Shown: positions 53,301 to 62,957, counted from the stretch's first letter. The stretch: DNA of 64,000 bases from Inhella gelatinilytica (GCF_016093295.1 NZ_JAEDAL010000004.1:62001-126000), one strand, 5' to 3'. The notes: generated by a model from the sequence alone, not told the origin. Program-made: numbers and translations.

Positions 53301-56300
53301 ACTCGTAGCGAGCCAATTTGACGGGTTTCGTCGTCGTTCGTTGCCGCAGCGACCTCTGCCTCGGTGACGGGTTCCGCTGGTTCGAGGGTCTCGCCGGAGG
53401 GGTCCATCGGCAGGGTCGAGTCCACCGAGACCGACTCCCCTGCCACCGCTTCCGGTACGAGGGCTTCGGCGTCCAGCGTCTCTCCAGCGTCCGATACCGC
53501 GGCGACACTCAGCGCGTCCACCGCGGCCGACGGCTCCCCGTCGGCGGTGTCCACCACCACCGCCTCTGCACCGTCCTCGGGGGTTGCGTCTCTTTCGACC
53601 GTCCCACCTTGCACGTCCACCGACAGGTCGGCCGGGGCCTCGACGGCGGGCGCACCACCCAAATCTCCGAAGTCCAGGGCAAAGTCCAGCTCGGCTTCGG
53701 CCGTTTCGGCGATCGACGTCGGGGCGGCCACGGCTTCAAGAGCCGGCTCGCCGAGATCCAACTGCAACTCGAAGTCGGGCAAGGCCTGCGCGGCCACCGG
53801 CTCGGCCGGCTCTGGCACGCTGAGGTCGAGGTCAAAGCCCTCGGACAGCGCCTCCTCGGCCACCAACTCGGGCTCGACCGCTGCATCCGGAACTTCCATC
53901 TCCAGCGCGTCGGGCGCCGGAACGCCATCGTCCACCCCGGGCTCCGTGGTCGCAACGGACTCGGGCGTCTCGGCTGCCGCGGGAGCCACTTGCGCGGGCA
54001 TTTCGGCCGGCAGGTCCAAATCCAGGACCAAGCCCAGCGACTCGATCGACGGGGCGGTTTCCCCATCGACTGGCATGTCCTCGGCCTCCAAAGCCGGTTG
54101 CGTATGCTCGAAATCGGGATGGACCTCGATCTCAGCGGGGGGTTGCGTGTGGTCAAAGTCCACCACGGACGCCGGTTGGGCCCGACCCAGTCGCAACGCG
54201 TCGGCCTTCTGCTGCAGGGCGACCGGGGTGTAGGCGCCCGCCGCGTGATCCGCAATGGCTTGTCGCCACGCGGCCAGCTCCTCCACCGCGTCAAAGCTAA
54301 AGCGCAACAAGGCATCGGTGGCGGGCTTCTCGTCCGCCAACCAGTCGTTGTACAGCTGTTCGCAGGCCCAAGCCCCTTCCCCGTAGGACTGAAGCCCCAC
54401 CATGCGGGAGCTCCCTTTCAGGGTATGGAAACTGCGTCGGACGGTGGTCAATTCACCGCGATTGCGGGGATCGTCCTTGAGGGTCGCCAAAGCAGCGCGT
54501 GCTGTTTCCAGCACCTCTTCGGCCTCTTCGAGGAAGATGTCCAGCATCTCCTCGTCCAGCTCCTCATCGCTGGCGGGCAGCGCTGCCGGCGCCGCATCCA
54601 CTGAAACCGGCGGCGGTTCAGCCACCAGCGCCTGCAACTCGGCGGTCGCCGCCGGTGCTTCGGCCGGTGCGGGCGTCTCCAATTCCAGCGAGGGCAAATC
54701 AAGGCTGGCCAAATCCAGCGACGGCAGGGCCGGCAATGCGGATTCCAGGTGGCGGGCCGCAGCGTCCGCAGCAGTCGCCAAGGCCGGCCGATCGTCGGCC
54801 TCTGCTTGCAGCGCCAAGCGAGCCAATTCCGCCCGCTGGGCTTCGGGGTCGTCGGTTGCCAAGGCCGCGCGTGTCTCTTGCACGACCGCAGGCACCGCTG
54901 GCGCGGCCACGAGGCGCTCCCGCTCCATCAGGGCCTTGAGCTCACCGGAAGCCTCATCAAACCGGAACATGGACTTGGCCAGCGGGGCTTGAACCGCGAG
55001 CATGTCGATCAAAAAGCCGAGTTGGCCCAGGTTGTTGGCCAACCGATCAAAGACCGCACGCGGCCCTTCCAACGTGGGGTCCACTTCGGTGTTGCTGAGG
55101 CGGTCCACCTCGTCGCGCATGCGCAAGGCGGTCAAGGCGGCCTGGTCCAAACCCAGCACGCTGAACACCCCCCGCATGGTCTGCAACAGACTGGGCACCG
55201 GAATCAAGGGCGCCCGCTCGGAGGGCTGCCGGAAATACTCGTCGACTTGCCGTTCCACCTCGGTCAGGCTGTGACGCAACTCCTGAACCACGCTGCCCAG
55301 CGTTTGGCGGTCGGCCACACGGCGGAAGAGCTCCTCCATCCAGGGCTCGAGCGTTTCGTCGGCTTGTCCGGAGGCCGCGGCCTGAACGCGCTGCGCCACT
55401 CGCTGCACCCGCTCCACCTGCTCCGGCGCGTCGAACGTCGCGTCTTCCAAAGCCGCCTCGAGATACAGCAAAGCTGTGGCCATCTCCATGGCCAAAGCCG
55501 CCGGGGGCCGCTGCCCCGCGCGCAGGGTCAGCACGGCCGCACGCTGCAAGGTTTGGGCCAGCACTTCGGACTGCGGGAACAGGGTTTGGAGCGATTCCCC
55601 CAGGGCCGAGAAGGCATCGTCCATCCCCGCGGCCCGGGCCATTTCCCCCTCCGCAGCCGCGCCCCAGGTCTCCTTGGCCGCGTGCACCCGCTTCAGGGCT
55701 TGGGTGATCAGGCTCGGATCAATGCGCCCCAGCGTTTCATCGGCATAGTCCCCCGTCAGCACGCCATCGAGCCCATAGGCCACACGCACCGCCTGCAAGT
55801 GCGGAGCGCGCCCTTCGGGCGGATCACCACTTTGCGCGCAATAGAACAACAGGTCTTGGACCAGCCGATCAGCCGGCGCCGCATGCCCTTGGACGTGGTT
55901 CCGCAACTGGGCCAACAAGCGAGAGCCCAATCGTTTGACGAAGGCATCGGCGTCAATCTGCCCAAGCGCCTGTGCCTCAAAATGCGCCGCCGCCAATTGC
56001 CAGAAACTGGCCTGGGGCTCGTCGCCAAAGGCGACCGCCAACCCCACACAGAGCTCCGCCAACTGGGCCGCATGGGCCGTGGTGGCCTGGCGCATTTGCC
56101 GCAGCAAAGCCGTCTCAAACGCCGAGCGCAACGCCTCCAAGGGCGGTGGCGACGAACTCAAGCGCGGCGGCGGCAGGGTCTGCCAACTGAAATTGTTGGC
56201 CCAGAAATCCGCCGGGTGGATGCGATCGGCTTGCGCCAACTCCTGCACTCGTCGGTAGGTGGGGAACAACCCCAACGGGGACACCGGGTTGCCCGCCAAC

Positions 56301-56674
56301 AACCGCGTGATGTAGGTCAACAGCGCAAAGTCGGCCCGCTCCAGCGCTTCGGCCTCGTCCGCGCCAATGCGCTGCTCGGCCAAGATGCGACGCACCAGCC
56401 CTTCGTTGGCCCGCGCCAAATGGGCAGCCTCGGGCTGCCCCACCATGCGCAACACGCCGGCAACCTGATGCAGATGGTTGGCCACCGGGGTCAGGGTCAG
56501 GGTGAATTGCTCCGGGTCGTGTTGACCCGTGGCGCTGCGCAAATCGAACTCGCGCACAGTACGGCGCAAGACTTTGTGCACACCCTCAAGCGTGCGCCGG
56601 ACTTCTTCTTGGACCCACGCCAGCGGCGTTAGATCGGCAGAGTCGTTCAGTTCCGGAATGGATGACGAGGTCAT
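50357..56674 (-). CDS. pilL: PilL/ChpA-type hybrid histidine kinase of the type IV pilus chemosensory system
   Basis: A 2,105-residue multi-domain kinase. Phosphotransfer-like sites run in order: His69 in HLHQVAG, a threonine site Thr499 in QTMRGV, His750 in FHTLKGS, His1168 in YAHALAGSA, and His1326 in LHTFKGGARLAG. An acidic Ala/Glu/Val linker covers about 860-1120. A CheA-type ATPase follows (Asn1687 in LLRNSVAHGIE, then DDGAGLN and GRGVGMDVV), a CheW-like domain, and a C-terminal receiver with phospho-Asp2030 in LILSDIEMPRMDGFDLV. In Pseudomonas ChpA it controls twitching through PilG and PilH. It lies 23 bases after pilJ. Confidence 0.95.
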   Translation of the reverse strand: MTSSSIPELNDSADLTPLAWVQEEVRRTLEGVHKVLRRTVREFDLRSATGQHDPEQFTLTLTPVANHLHQVAGVLRMVGQPEAAHLARANEGLVRRILAEQRIGADEAEALERADFALLTYITRLLAGNPVSPLGLFPTYRRVQELAQADRIHPADFWANNFSWQTLPPPRLSSSPPPLEALRSAFETALLRQMRQATTAHAAQLAELCVGLAVAFGDEPQASFWQLAAAHFEAQALGQIDADAFVKRLGSRLLAQLRNHVQGHAAPADRLVQDLLFYCAQSGDPPEGRAPHLQAVRVAYGLDGVLTGDYADETLGRIDPSLITQALKRVHAAKETWGAAAEGEMARAAGMDDAFSALGESLQTLFPQSEVLAQTLQRAAVLTLRAGQRPPAALAMEMATALLYLEAALEDATFDAPEQVERVQRVAQRVQAAASGQADETLEPWMEELFRRVADRQTLGSVVQELRHSLTEVERQVDEYFRQPSERAPLIPVPSLLQTMRGVFSVLGLDQAALTALRMRDEVDRLSNTEVDPTLEGPRAVFDRLANNLGQLGFLIDMLAVQAPLAKSMFRFDEASGELKALMERERLVAAPAVPAVVQETRAALATDDPEAQRAELARLALQAEADDRPALATAADAAARHLESALPALPSLDLASLDLPSLELETPAPAEAPAATAELQALVAEPPPVSVDAAPAALPASDEELDEEMLDIFLEEAEEVLETARAALATLKDDPRNRGELTTVRRSFHTLKGSSRMVGLQSYGEGAWACEQLYNDWLADEKPATDALLRFSFDAVEELAAWRQAIADHAAGAYTPVALQQKADALRLGRAQPASVVDFDHTQPPAEIEVHPDFEHTQPALEAEDMPVDGETAPSIESLGLVLDLDLPAEMPAQVAPAAAETPESVATTEPGVDDGVPAPDALEMEVPDAAVEPELVAEEALSEGFDLDLSVPEPAEPVAAQALPDFELQLDLGEPALEAVAAPTSIAETAEAELDFALDFGDLGGAPAVEAPADLSVDVQGGTVERDATPEDGAEAVVVDTADGEPSAAVDALSVAAVSDAGETLDAEALVPEAVAGESVSVDSTLPMDPSGETLEPAEPVTEAEVAAATNDDETRQIGSLRVPQALFSIFIGEADQRSTRLMLELQDWAAHADEAPPSSTEVYAHALAGSAATVGFDALSSLARALEHALGRAQRTRCFSAEETGLFTRAADEIAHLLHQFAAGFLKEPGEGLVEALQAYQPQMPVALDSAPGELLEEAQSAAPRLATIEFSDEELAGIDSELWDIFDEEAADLLPQLHARLRDWMGHAQDGSRGDACMRVLHTFKGGARLAGAMLLGDLAHQLESDIEAQMARGDRVAADLLPLQDRGDELEAAFEGMRQALVRKAQRPAVPVAEVRAAPEAEAVDLVLGEADSSEESVDLLLPEDVPATEAAAEEIPEVPEARVRELVPLPEPEPEVVVAPDAVDWSRFAGVGAFEISSADAAPLVSGQSLVRVRSALLDRMAAQAGEVSIRRARMENELQQMKTALLELDDNLERLRTQLRELEVQAEAQITSRQEQAAAAGDDFDPLEFDRYTRFQELTRMLAESVNDVATVQRSLQRNVTQGEDELAAQSRLTRELQDDLLRSRMVEFDSLTERLHRVVRQAAREGGKQVQLEVQGGGIELDRGVLERLIGAFEHLLRNSVAHGIETPAEREAAGKSPMGSIRIKLSQEGNQVLIAFSDDGAGLNLARIRDKALKQGLVQDGQTVSDHDLMQLIYAPGFSTASQVTELAGRGVGMDVVRAEVNTLGGYVMTRSQAGKGAEFDLRVPLTTALTHVVLLRCGEVQVAVPASLVETVLRVPNAQLSQAYASGRLQMGAWDVPVYWMGGLLAHNDHPQLHGKHAAVLVMRSGPDRVAIHVDEVVGNQEVVVKNLGPQLMHVPGLAGISLLPNGGVALIYNPVALAERYGAAANARAHEGGAEVIAPVEAAEVLAPLIMVVDDSLTVRRVTSRFLEREGFRVQLAKDGLDAMEQLARDELPHLILSDIEMPRMDGFDLVRNVRADERLRALPVIMITSRIAAKHREYADALGVQGYLGKPYDEQALKELILKHTKAAAAALT

Positions 56675-56697
56675 GTGAACCCAAGCCGCAGGTGAAA

Positions 56698-58965
56698 TCA
56701 GGCGTTGCTGACCTTGAATCGGGCCACCGAGCTCTTCAGAGCATCAGCAGAACGGGACAGTTCGTGCACCATGCGCGCCGTCGATCGCGTCCCTTCGGAC
56801 GTCTGTTCGGTCACCGCAAAAATGTGCTGGATGTTGGAGGCCACTTCGTTGGCCGAGGCCGCTTCTTGCAGCGCGCGGTTGGAAATGTCGCCCACCATCT
56901 CGTCCAGCTTGCGGGCCACGCTATCAATTTCCACCAGGGCCTGACCGGCGGCGTCGGACAGTCGGGTCCCCTGCACCACCCCAGCCGTTGAGCGCTCCAT
57001 AGCGGCCACGGCATCTTGCGTGTCCGTCTGAATGGCTTTGACGAGCGCCGCAATGCGGCGCGTGGCGTCGGCGGAGCGTTCAGCCAGCCGCTGCACTTCT
57101 TCTGCCACCACCGAGAAGCCGCGACCGGCTTCACCCGCGGACGCCGCTTGAATGGCGGCGTTCAGTGCCAGCACGTTGGTCTGTTCGGTAATGTCGGAAA
57201 TCAGTTCGGTAATTTCACCAATTTCCTGGGAGGTTTCACCCAAGCGCTTGATCCGTTTGGAGGTGTCCTGAATTTGGTCGCGGATGGCGTTCATACCGCT
57301 GCGGTTGTTTTCCATCGCTTCCCGGCCCTGCTCCGCGGCTTCCCGGGACTGGCGGGCCACCTGGGCCACCGCCTGAGCTTCGGTCGACACCTCGTTGATT
57401 CGGCCGGCCATCTGCAACACCGCGTCACCCGTTGCTCGGATCTCATGCAGCTGCTCAGTCGAGGCGGCCAGCAGTTCGGTCGACGTCTGGTCAACCTGCT
57501 GCGTGGTTTCCGTCACCCGAATCGCCGTGCCCTGCACCTGAGACACCAGCGTACGCAGCTCTTCCACGGTGTAGTTCACCGAGTCCGCAATGGCCCCGGT
57601 GATGTCCTCCGTCACCGTGGCTTGCTGCGTCAAGTCACCATCGGCCACCGCAGCCAGTTCGTTCATCAACCGCAAAATGGCCGCCTGGTTGGCGTCGTTA
57701 ACGCGCTTGGCCTCCAATTCCTGGGCCTGCGCTTGGCGGCGCTGCTCTTCAGCCAGCTGCGCACGGCGTTGCTGACCGGCGATGTACAAGCGCAAGAAGC
57801 CCACCGCCCCGTAAACCAGGGCGCCCAGCGACGCGGCCAGCAGCAGGATCTGCCACCAGGCCAACCCCCCCGCCTCATTCAGCTCATTCGAGACGGTCTC
57901 CAAGCCCTTGCGCAGCGGTTCGGAATCCTTCAGCACCACCCCCGCGGCTTCGCGAGCCGCCACGAGACCACTCATGTTGTTCAACACGGCCTTGGCCTGT
58001 TGGTTCGTGGCTTCAAATTCGGTGGCCAGCTTCTTCAGCTTGTCCCGCAGTTGCGCGTCACGCGCCGCAGGCAGCCCCAGGTCCTTCGAACCATTGAGCA
58101 GGCCGTTCGTGATTTCACGGAAGGAGTTCAAGTCTTGGCCCAGCAAGAACACAGCCTCCGGGCTCACCCCTTCCTGCGTCAGGAATTCACCGGCGCTCTT
58201 GCCAATGCGCTGGGTCAGCATCACCAACTGACCCGAGGCCGCAATTTCCACGGGCGACCCACCACCTTGCAATTCCAACCCGGCCACGCCCTCGGCCAAC
58301 TCCAGCAGGTCCGACGACATGCGGTTGATGTTGCGCAACGAGGTACCCACTTGGGTCAGCACGTCCTTGGTACCCAGCACGACTTTCACGGACTTTTCCG
58401 CGCGGTCCACCATGGGCATCAGCGGGGTGAGTTGCTCCAAGGCTGCCCCGGACGCCTTGGCCAGCGTGCCTTCGCCTGTCATCAGGTTGCGCGTCACGCT
58501 CGCCGTCTTTTCCAGCGATTCTTTCAATTCGTCGAACGCGGCCGGCGAGCCCACCATGGCGGTCGAAATGGCCTTGGCCAGACGCTGCGACTGCATCAGG
58601 GCCAGACCGGTTTCCCGCACCTGATCCGAATTGCGTTTGGCCAACCACACGTTGCTGCCCACCGCCACCAGCGTACCTGCCAGACCGGCCGCCACCAGGG
58701 AGGTGAACACGTTTTGGCCCCGGAAACGACGCTGCGGCGTCGCATCGCTGGGCAGCGGCTCCATGGTGCTGAATTGGGTGGTCGGAGCGGCGCCGGTGTC
58801 CGAGAAACCGCTCAACGCACTGTCGGGCGGCGGCATCAGGCTCGGCTCTCCGTCTTGCGCCTGCCCTTCCAAGTGCACCGCTTCGTACACGCTGTCGGGG
58901 GCGTCGGCTTGTGCGCCGTCCGCGCCACGGTCATTGGAAGACTTCATCTTGTCCAGCAGGCTCAT
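56698..58965 (-). CDS. pilJ: PilJ, type IV pilus chemoreceptor
   Basis: A 755-residue receptor with a cytoplasmic N-terminal extension (about 1-85, Pro/Asp/Ser rich), a membrane helix at about 87-108, a periplasmic PilJ-type helical module, a second helix at about 383-405, and a long signalling coiled coil. The tip is [36 protein letters not shown]. It is the receptor of the pilus (Chp) chemosensory system and in Pseudomonas senses major pilin and surface contact. It lies between pilI and pilL on one transcript. Confidence 0.95.
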   Translation of the reverse strand: MSLLDKMKSSNDRGADGAQADAPDSVYEAVHLEGQAQDGEPSLMPPPDSALSGFSDTGAAPTTQFSTMEPLPSDATPQRRFRGQNVFTSLVAAGLAGTLVAVGSNVWLAKRNSDQVRETGLALMQSQRLAKAISTAMVGSPAAFDELKESLEKTASVTRNLMTGEGTLAKASGAALEQLTPLMPMVDRAEKSVKVVLGTKDVLTQVGTSLRNINRMSSDLLELAEGVAGLELQGGGSPVEIAASGQLVMLTQRIGKSAGEFLTQEGVSPEAVFLLGQDLNSFREITNGLLNGSKDLGLPAARDAQLRDKLKKLATEFEATNQQAKAVLNNMSGLVAAREAAGVVLKDSEPLRKGLETVSNELNEAGGLAWWQILLLAASLGALVYGAVGFLRLYIAGQQRRAQLAEEQRRQAQAQELEAKRVNDANQAAILRLMNELAAVADGDLTQQATVTEDITGAIADSVNYTVEELRTLVSQVQGTAIRVTETTQQVDQTSTELLAASTEQLHEIRATGDAVLQMAGRINEVSTEAQAVAQVARQSREAAEQGREAMENNRSGMNAIRDQIQDTSKRIKRLGETSQEIGEITELISDITEQTNVLALNAAIQAASAGEAGRGFSVVAEEVQRLAERSADATRRIAALVKAIQTDTQDAVAAMERSTAGVVQGTRLSDAAGQALVEIDSVARKLDEMVGDISNRALQEAASANEVASNIQHIFAVTEQTSEGTRSTARMVHELSRSADALKSSVARFKVSNA

Positions 58966-59020
58966 CTCGTGCCTCGTCTTGCTTTGAGCGGGAAGAAGAA
59001 AAACAAAAGGGCGACAGCCC

Positions 59021-59536
59021 TCAGTTCACAATGTCCAAAAAGGGCTGGAAGCGCACCAGCGCATCCAGATCCACCACTTGCCACAGGCGCCCTTTGTCAT
59101 CCTGTCGCTGTTCTGACGCGAAATGTGGCCGGTTTTCAGACGGCGCCACACGCGTCAGTTGATCGTCGCTGCGCAACCCGAGCAGTCGGTCCACCCAGAG
59201 CGCGCAATTGGTGTTCAGTTCGGGACTCAAGGCCACCAGACGCCCACCCGTCGCTTCGGGCCGGGTGGTCCGCAGGCCCAAAAACTGGGCCATATCGACC
59301 ACGGTGTGCAGGCCACCGCGCAAGTTCGCCACCCCCAGCATCCAAGGTTTGCTGTAGGGCACCAACGTCATGGCCGTCGGCGAGAAGATTTCCGCCGCCT
59401 GCGACAGCGGCAACAGCAGGCCCAACCCTGCGCAATCCACGGCCAGCCAACTGGCGATTTGGGTTTGCTCTCGAACCGCCTGGAGTCGTTGGGCCAAGCG
59501 GGCCTGGAAGTCCCGCAGCGCTTGTTTGTTGCTCAT
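59021..59536 (-). CDS. pilI: PilI, CheW-like adaptor
   Basis: A 171-residue CheW-domain protein with the typical [20 protein letters not shown] segment and a short N-terminal helical lead ([18 protein letters not shown]). It couples the PilJ receptor to the PilL kinase. It is spaced 22 bases from pilH and 55 bases from pilJ, all on the minus strand. Confidence 0.94.
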   Translation of the reverse strand: MSNKQALRDFQARLAQRLQAVREQTQIASWLAVDCAGLGLLLPLSQAAEIFSPTAMTLVPYSKPWMLGVANLRGGLHTVVDMAQFLGLRTTRPEATGGRLVALSPELNTNCALWVDRLLGLRSDDQLTRVAPSENRPHFASEQRQDDKGRLWQVVDLDALVRFQPFLDIVN

Positions 59537-59558
59537 GCCTGGGCCTGTTGTTGATTCA

Positions 59559-59924
59559 TCAGCCCAGGGCTTTGATCTTGGCCAGCAGTTCTTCGGCCTG
59601 CACCGGCTTGACCACGTAATCCTTGGCGCCCTGACGAAGCCCCCAAACGCGGTCGGTCTCTTGGTTCTTGCTGGTGCACATGATCACCGGCACCTTGGCA
59701 TAGCGTTCGTCACGGGTGATGGCGCGCGTCAGTTGGAAGCCGTTTTGGCCCGGCATCACGACATCCATCAGGATGAGGTCCGGCACCTGTTCTTCCAACC
59801 GTTTCCAGGCCTCTTCACCGTTCTCCGCCGTCCGCACGGCAAAGCCACGCTTGGTCAGCAATTCAGAGAGGTGATGCAACTCGGTTTTCGAATCGTCCAC
59901 CAACAGGATGTTTTGAATACTCAT
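59559..59924 (-). CDS. pilH: PilH, CheY-like response regulator
   Basis: A 121-residue single-domain receiver. The acidic pocket is VDDS, the phospho-Asp lies in LILMDVVMPGQNGF, and the conserved Lys in YVVKPVQAEELL. It follows pilG in the order pilG-pilH-pilI-pilJ-pilL. In Pseudomonas PilH opposes PilG and damps signalling. Confidence 0.95.
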   Translation of the reverse strand: MSIQNILLVDDSKTELHHLSELLTKRGFAVRTAENGEEAWKRLEEQVPDLILMDVVMPGQNGFQLTRAITRDERYAKVPVIMCTSKNQETDRVWGLRQGAKDYVVKPVQAEELLAKIKALG

Positions 59925-59942
59925 GATGCCACTCGGGTTGCC

Positions 59943-60320
59943 TTAGGGGCGGTGCTGTTGGACCGCCTGCAGCAGTTGGTCTTTGGTGAAAGGTTTGGTG
60001 AGGTAATCCTGCGAGCCCACCATGCGCCCACGCGCTTTATCAAACAGTCCGTCTTTGCTGGACAGCATGATGACGGGGACATGGGTGAACTCGGCGTTTC
60101 GCTTGATGATGGCGCAGGTTTGGTAGCCATCCAGACGCGGCATCAGGATGTCACAAAACACCAAGTCGGGTTTGAAATCGCTGAGTTTGGCCAGCGCATC
60201 AAAACCGTCGTCAGCCAACGCCACTTGATGCCCCCCCTGCTTGAGGAAGATCTCCGCACTGCGGCGAATGGTGTTGCTGTCATCGATCACCAGCACTTTG
60301 AGCATTGCTTCATTGGACAT
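59943..60320 (-). CDS. pilG: PilG, CheY-like response regulator
   Basis: A 125-residue receiver domain with VIDDSNTIRRSAEIFLKQGGHQV, phospho-Asp in LVFCDILMPRLDGY, and the Lys in YLTKPFTKDQLL. The start at 60320 follows AGGAGGGCCT, a strong Shine-Dalgarno, so the shorter ATG at 60305 is less likely. First of the pil chemosensory genes, 30 bases after rubredoxin. In Pseudomonas PilG acts positively on pilus extension. Confidence 0.95.
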   Translation of the reverse strand: MSNEAMLKVLVIDDSNTIRRSAEIFLKQGGHQVALADDGFDALAKLSDFKPDLVFCDILMPRLDGYQTCAIIKRNAEFTHVPVIMLSSKDGLFDKARGRMVGSQDYLTKPFTKDQLLQAVQQHRP

Positions 60321-60350
60321 AGGCCCTCCTGGTTTTCCCGTTGAACTCGG

Positions 60351-60539
60351 TCAAACCCGCACCATTTCAAAGTCGTCTTTTCTGGCCCCACATTCGGGAC
60401 AGGTCCAGTTCAGATCCACGTCAGCCCAGCGCGTTCCAGGGGGAATGCCATGTTCCGGATCGCCCGCGGCCTCGTCGTACATGAATCCGCAAGTCAGGCA
60501 CATCCAAGTGCAAAGCTCAGTGCTCACAGTGGTCGACAA
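60351..60539 (-). CDS. Rubredoxin
   Basis: A 62-residue rubredoxin. The iron site is formed by the two CxxC pairs in [21 protein letters not shown] and [17 protein letters not shown]. It is a small electron carrier. No ATG near the N-terminus is needed: a TTG at 60539 has GAGGA six to eight bases upstream and gives a normal length, while an ATG at 60503 would remove part of the fold. It leads the pil chemosensory genes and is divergent from thiD. Confidence 0.95.
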   Translation of the reverse strand: MSTTVSTELCTWMCLTCGFMYDEAAGDPEHGIPPGTRWADVDLNWTCPECGARKDDFEMVRV

Positions 60540-60707
60540 ACTGAATTCCTCGAAGAGCCCCCCCGAAATGGAGGGCTTACTACAATGAATCGATTCTAGA
60601 CACGCTCCCTCAGTGGCCCGTCCGTTTTTCCCCTGGGGAAGGCCCGAGGGTCAAGCGGGCCCTAAAGCAGCTAAACGCGCGGCACTTGCGGCTGCAACTC
60701 CACCACC
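60540..60707. other. Divergent promoter region between rubredoxin and thiD
   Basis: The 168-base spacer holds a 10-bp perfect palindrome GAATCGATTC at 60587-60596 and a TACAAT hexamer at 60581-60586 facing thiD with no good -35 box. It must contain promoters for both the rubredoxin-pil run and the thiD-hemL run, but none can be assigned with confidence. Confidence 0.5.
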
Positions 60708-61655
60708 ATGAACCCACAACTCGAGACGCCCGATGCGGCGGCCGACGATGCGACGGCCCCGCCCTGCGTGCTGAGCTTCAACGTCAGCGAACCCACCGGG
60801 GCCGCCGGCTTGGCCGCAGATCAAGCCACGGCCGCCGCCATGGGCGCGCACCTATTGCCCGTGGTCACAGGGGTCCTGGTCCGCGACACCGCCGAGTCGT
60901 TCGACATTCACCCACTGGACGACGAGTTGGTGGTCGAGCAGGCCCGCGCCGTGCTGGAGGACATCACCATTCAAGGCTGGAAGGTGGGTTTTTTGGGCTC
61001 GGCCGAAACCGTGGCCGCGGTCGCCGAGGTGCTGTCGGACTATCCGGACCTGCCCCTGGTGACTTATTTGGGGGCCACACCTTGGCTCGACGACGAGCAG
61101 CAGGTGAGCTATCACGACGCGCTCCGCGAGTTGGTCCTGCCGCAGACGCAGGTGCTGGTGGGCTCACACGCCGCACTGACCGAGTTCTTGCTGCCCGAAT
61201 GGGACAACAGCCGCCCGGCCTCGCCCCGTGAACTGGCCAACGCCGCCCATCAGTCCGGCGCAGCCCATGTGCTGGTCACGGGCATCGTGGTGCCCAATCA
61301 GCATGTCGACAACGTCTTGGCGGGACCTCAAGGCCCGATCACCGGCGAGAAATTCGAGCGCTTTGAAGCCAGCTTCATCGGCGCCGGCGAGACCCTGTCC
61401 GGCGCCCTCGCCGCGTTGCTGGCCGAGGGCTTGCCCTTGCACGAGGCGGTCGGGGAGGCCTTGACCTTTCTTGACCAAAGTCTGGATGCGGGCTTCCAGC
61501 CCGGCATGGGCCAAATCATTCCCGACCGGTATTTCTGGGCCCTTCCGCCCGAAGACGAAATGGGAGACGACTCGCCGGGCGGGTCCGGGCCCGCCGGCTC
61601 TGAGCCCGACGCGGAGGGCAATACGAGCTCGCCCCCTTCCCGACGCATGCATTGA
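60708..61655 (+). CDS. ThiD-like hydroxymethylpyrimidine kinase, altered active site
   Basis: A 315-residue protein of the ribokinase fold, HMP/HMP-P kinase (ThiD) type. The N-terminal substrate segment, usually SDPSGGAGIQAD, reads SEPTGAAGLAAD (27-38). The anion-hole motif, usually GTGCTLSA with a cysteine, reads GAGETLSG (225-232) with Glu228. A long extension follows residue 262. Other members add phosphate to the thiamine pyrimidine precursor; here activity or substrate may differ. The rubredoxin-thiD-hemL neighbourhood is one I recall for Burkholderiales, so the gene is conserved. The hemL gene follows after 12 bases. Confidence 0.85.
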   Translation: MNPQLETPDAAADDATAPPCVLSFNVSEPTGAAGLAADQATAAAMGAHLLPVVTGVLVRDTAESFDIHPLDDELVVEQARAVLEDITIQGWKVGFLGSAETVAAVAEVLSDYPDLPLVTYLGATPWLDDEQQVSYHDALRELVLPQTQVLVGSHAALTEFLLPEWDNSRPASPRELANAAHQSGAAHVLVTGIVVPNQHVDNVLAGPQGPITGEKFERFEASFIGAGETLSGALAALLAEGLPLHEAVGEALTFLDQSLDAGFQPGMGQIIPDRYFWALPPEDEMGDDSPGGSGPAGSEPDAEGNTSSPPSRRMH

Positions 61656-61667
61656 AAAGTAGTTGTG

Positions 61668-62957
61668 ATGATGGACCGCAATCAATTTCTGTTCGAGCGC
61701 GCCCAGGCTGTGATTCCGGGTGGTGTCAACTCGCCGGTTCGCGCCTTCCGCGCCGTGGGCGGCACGCCCCGCTTCGTCGCCCGTGCCCAAGGAGCCTATT
61801 TTTGGGATGCCAACGGCAAGCAGTACGTCGATTACATCGGCTCCTGGGGGCCGATGATCCTGGGCCACGGTCACCCCAAGGTGGTCGAGGCCGTGCAGCG
61901 CGCGGTGTTGGAGGGCTTTTCGTTTGGCGCCCCCACGGAGCGCGAGATCGAACTGGCCGAGGCCATCATCAAGCTGCTGCCCTCAATCGAGCAGGTGCGT
62001 CTGGTCAGCTCGGGCACGGAAGCGGGCATGAGTGCCATCCGCCTGGCGCGTGGCTTCACCGGCCGCAGCCTGATGGTGAAGTTCGAGGGCTGCTATCACG
62101 GCCATGCCGACGCCCTGCTGGTCAAGGCGGGGTCGGGCCTGGCCACCTTTGGCCACCCCACCAGCGCCGGCGTGCCGGCCGAGGTGGCCCAGCACACCCT
62201 GGTGCTGCCCTACAACGACGTCGAAGCGCTCGAAGCCGCCTTCCAGACCCATGGCGATCAGCTGGCCACGGTCATCATCGAGCCCATCGCGGGCAACATG
62301 AACTTCGTGCGGGCCAGCGTGCCGTTTATGAAACGCCTGCGCGAGCTCTGCACCCAATACGGGGCGCTGCTGATCCTGGACGAGGTGATGACCGGCTTCC
62401 GCGTGGGCCTCTCCTGTGCCCAAGGCCTCTATGCCCAGGCCATCCCTGGCTTTGCGCCCGACCTGACCGTGCTGGGCAAGGTGATCGGCGGCGGCATGCC
62501 GCTGGCAGCCTTCGGAGGCCGGCGCGACGTGATGGCCAAGCTGGCCCCCCTGGGCGGGGTCTACCAGGCGGGTACCTTGTCGGGCAACCCGGTAGCCACC
62601 GCCTGCGGCCTGGCAACGCTGCAAGAGATCAGCCAGCCCGGGTTCTTTGAGAGCCTCAGTGCCAAAACCCGCAGCTTGGTCCAGGGCCTCAAAGCGGTGG
62701 CGGATCGCCGGGGCGTGCCCTTCAGCATCGACAGCGAGGGCGGCATGTTCGGCTTCTTCCTGCTGCCGCAGTTGCCGCAGAACTACCAGGAAGTCATGAA
62801 GACCGATGGCCCGGCCTTCAACCGCTTCTTCCACGCCATGTTGGACCAAGGGGTCTATTTCGCGCCCGCGCTGTATGAGGCCGGCTTTGTCAGTGCCGCG
62901 CACACCGACGCCGACATCGCTGCCACGCTGGCGGCAGCCGAGCAGGCCTGGGCCTGA
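61668..62957 (+). CDS. hemL: Glutamate-1-semialdehyde 2,1-aminomutase
   Basis: A 429-residue PLP enzyme of the class III aminotransferase fold. It has [72 protein letters not shown] and the PLP lysine in [22 protein letters not shown]. It makes 5-aminolevulinate for haem and tetrapyrrole synthesis. ATG codons at 61668 and 61671 and a GTG at 61665 are all in frame; the exact start is unsure. It is co-directional with thiD (12 bases), and a hairpin terminator follows. Confidence 0.97.
   Translation: MMDRNQFLFERAQAVIPGGVNSPVRAFRAVGGTPRFVARAQGAYFWDANGKQYVDYIGSWGPMILGHGHPKVVEAVQRAVLEGFSFGAPTEREIELAEAIIKLLPSIEQVRLVSSGTEAGMSAIRLARGFTGRSLMVKFEGCYHGHADALLVKAGSGLATFGHPTSAGVPAEVAQHTLVLPYNDVEALEAAFQTHGDQLATVIIEPIAGNMNFVRASVPFMKRLRELCTQYGALLILDEVMTGFRVGLSCAQGLYAQAIPGFAPDLTVLGKVIGGGMPLAAFGGRRDVMAKLAPLGGVYQAGTLSGNPVATACGLATLQEISQPGFFESLSAKTRSLVQGLKAVADRRGVPFSIDSEGGMFGFFLLPQLPQNYQEVMKTDGPAFNRFFHAMLDQGVYFAPALYEAGFVSAAHTDADIAATLAAAEQAWA

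Noticed and set aside
54749-56632. Plus-strand open frame of 627 codons
   Set aside because: Antisense to pilL, with the low-complexity, arginine- and glutamine-rich composition of a shadow frame.
57016-59619. Plus-strand open frame of 867 codons
   Set aside because: Antisense to pilJ and pilI, which have clear domains. No start signal or recognisable motif.
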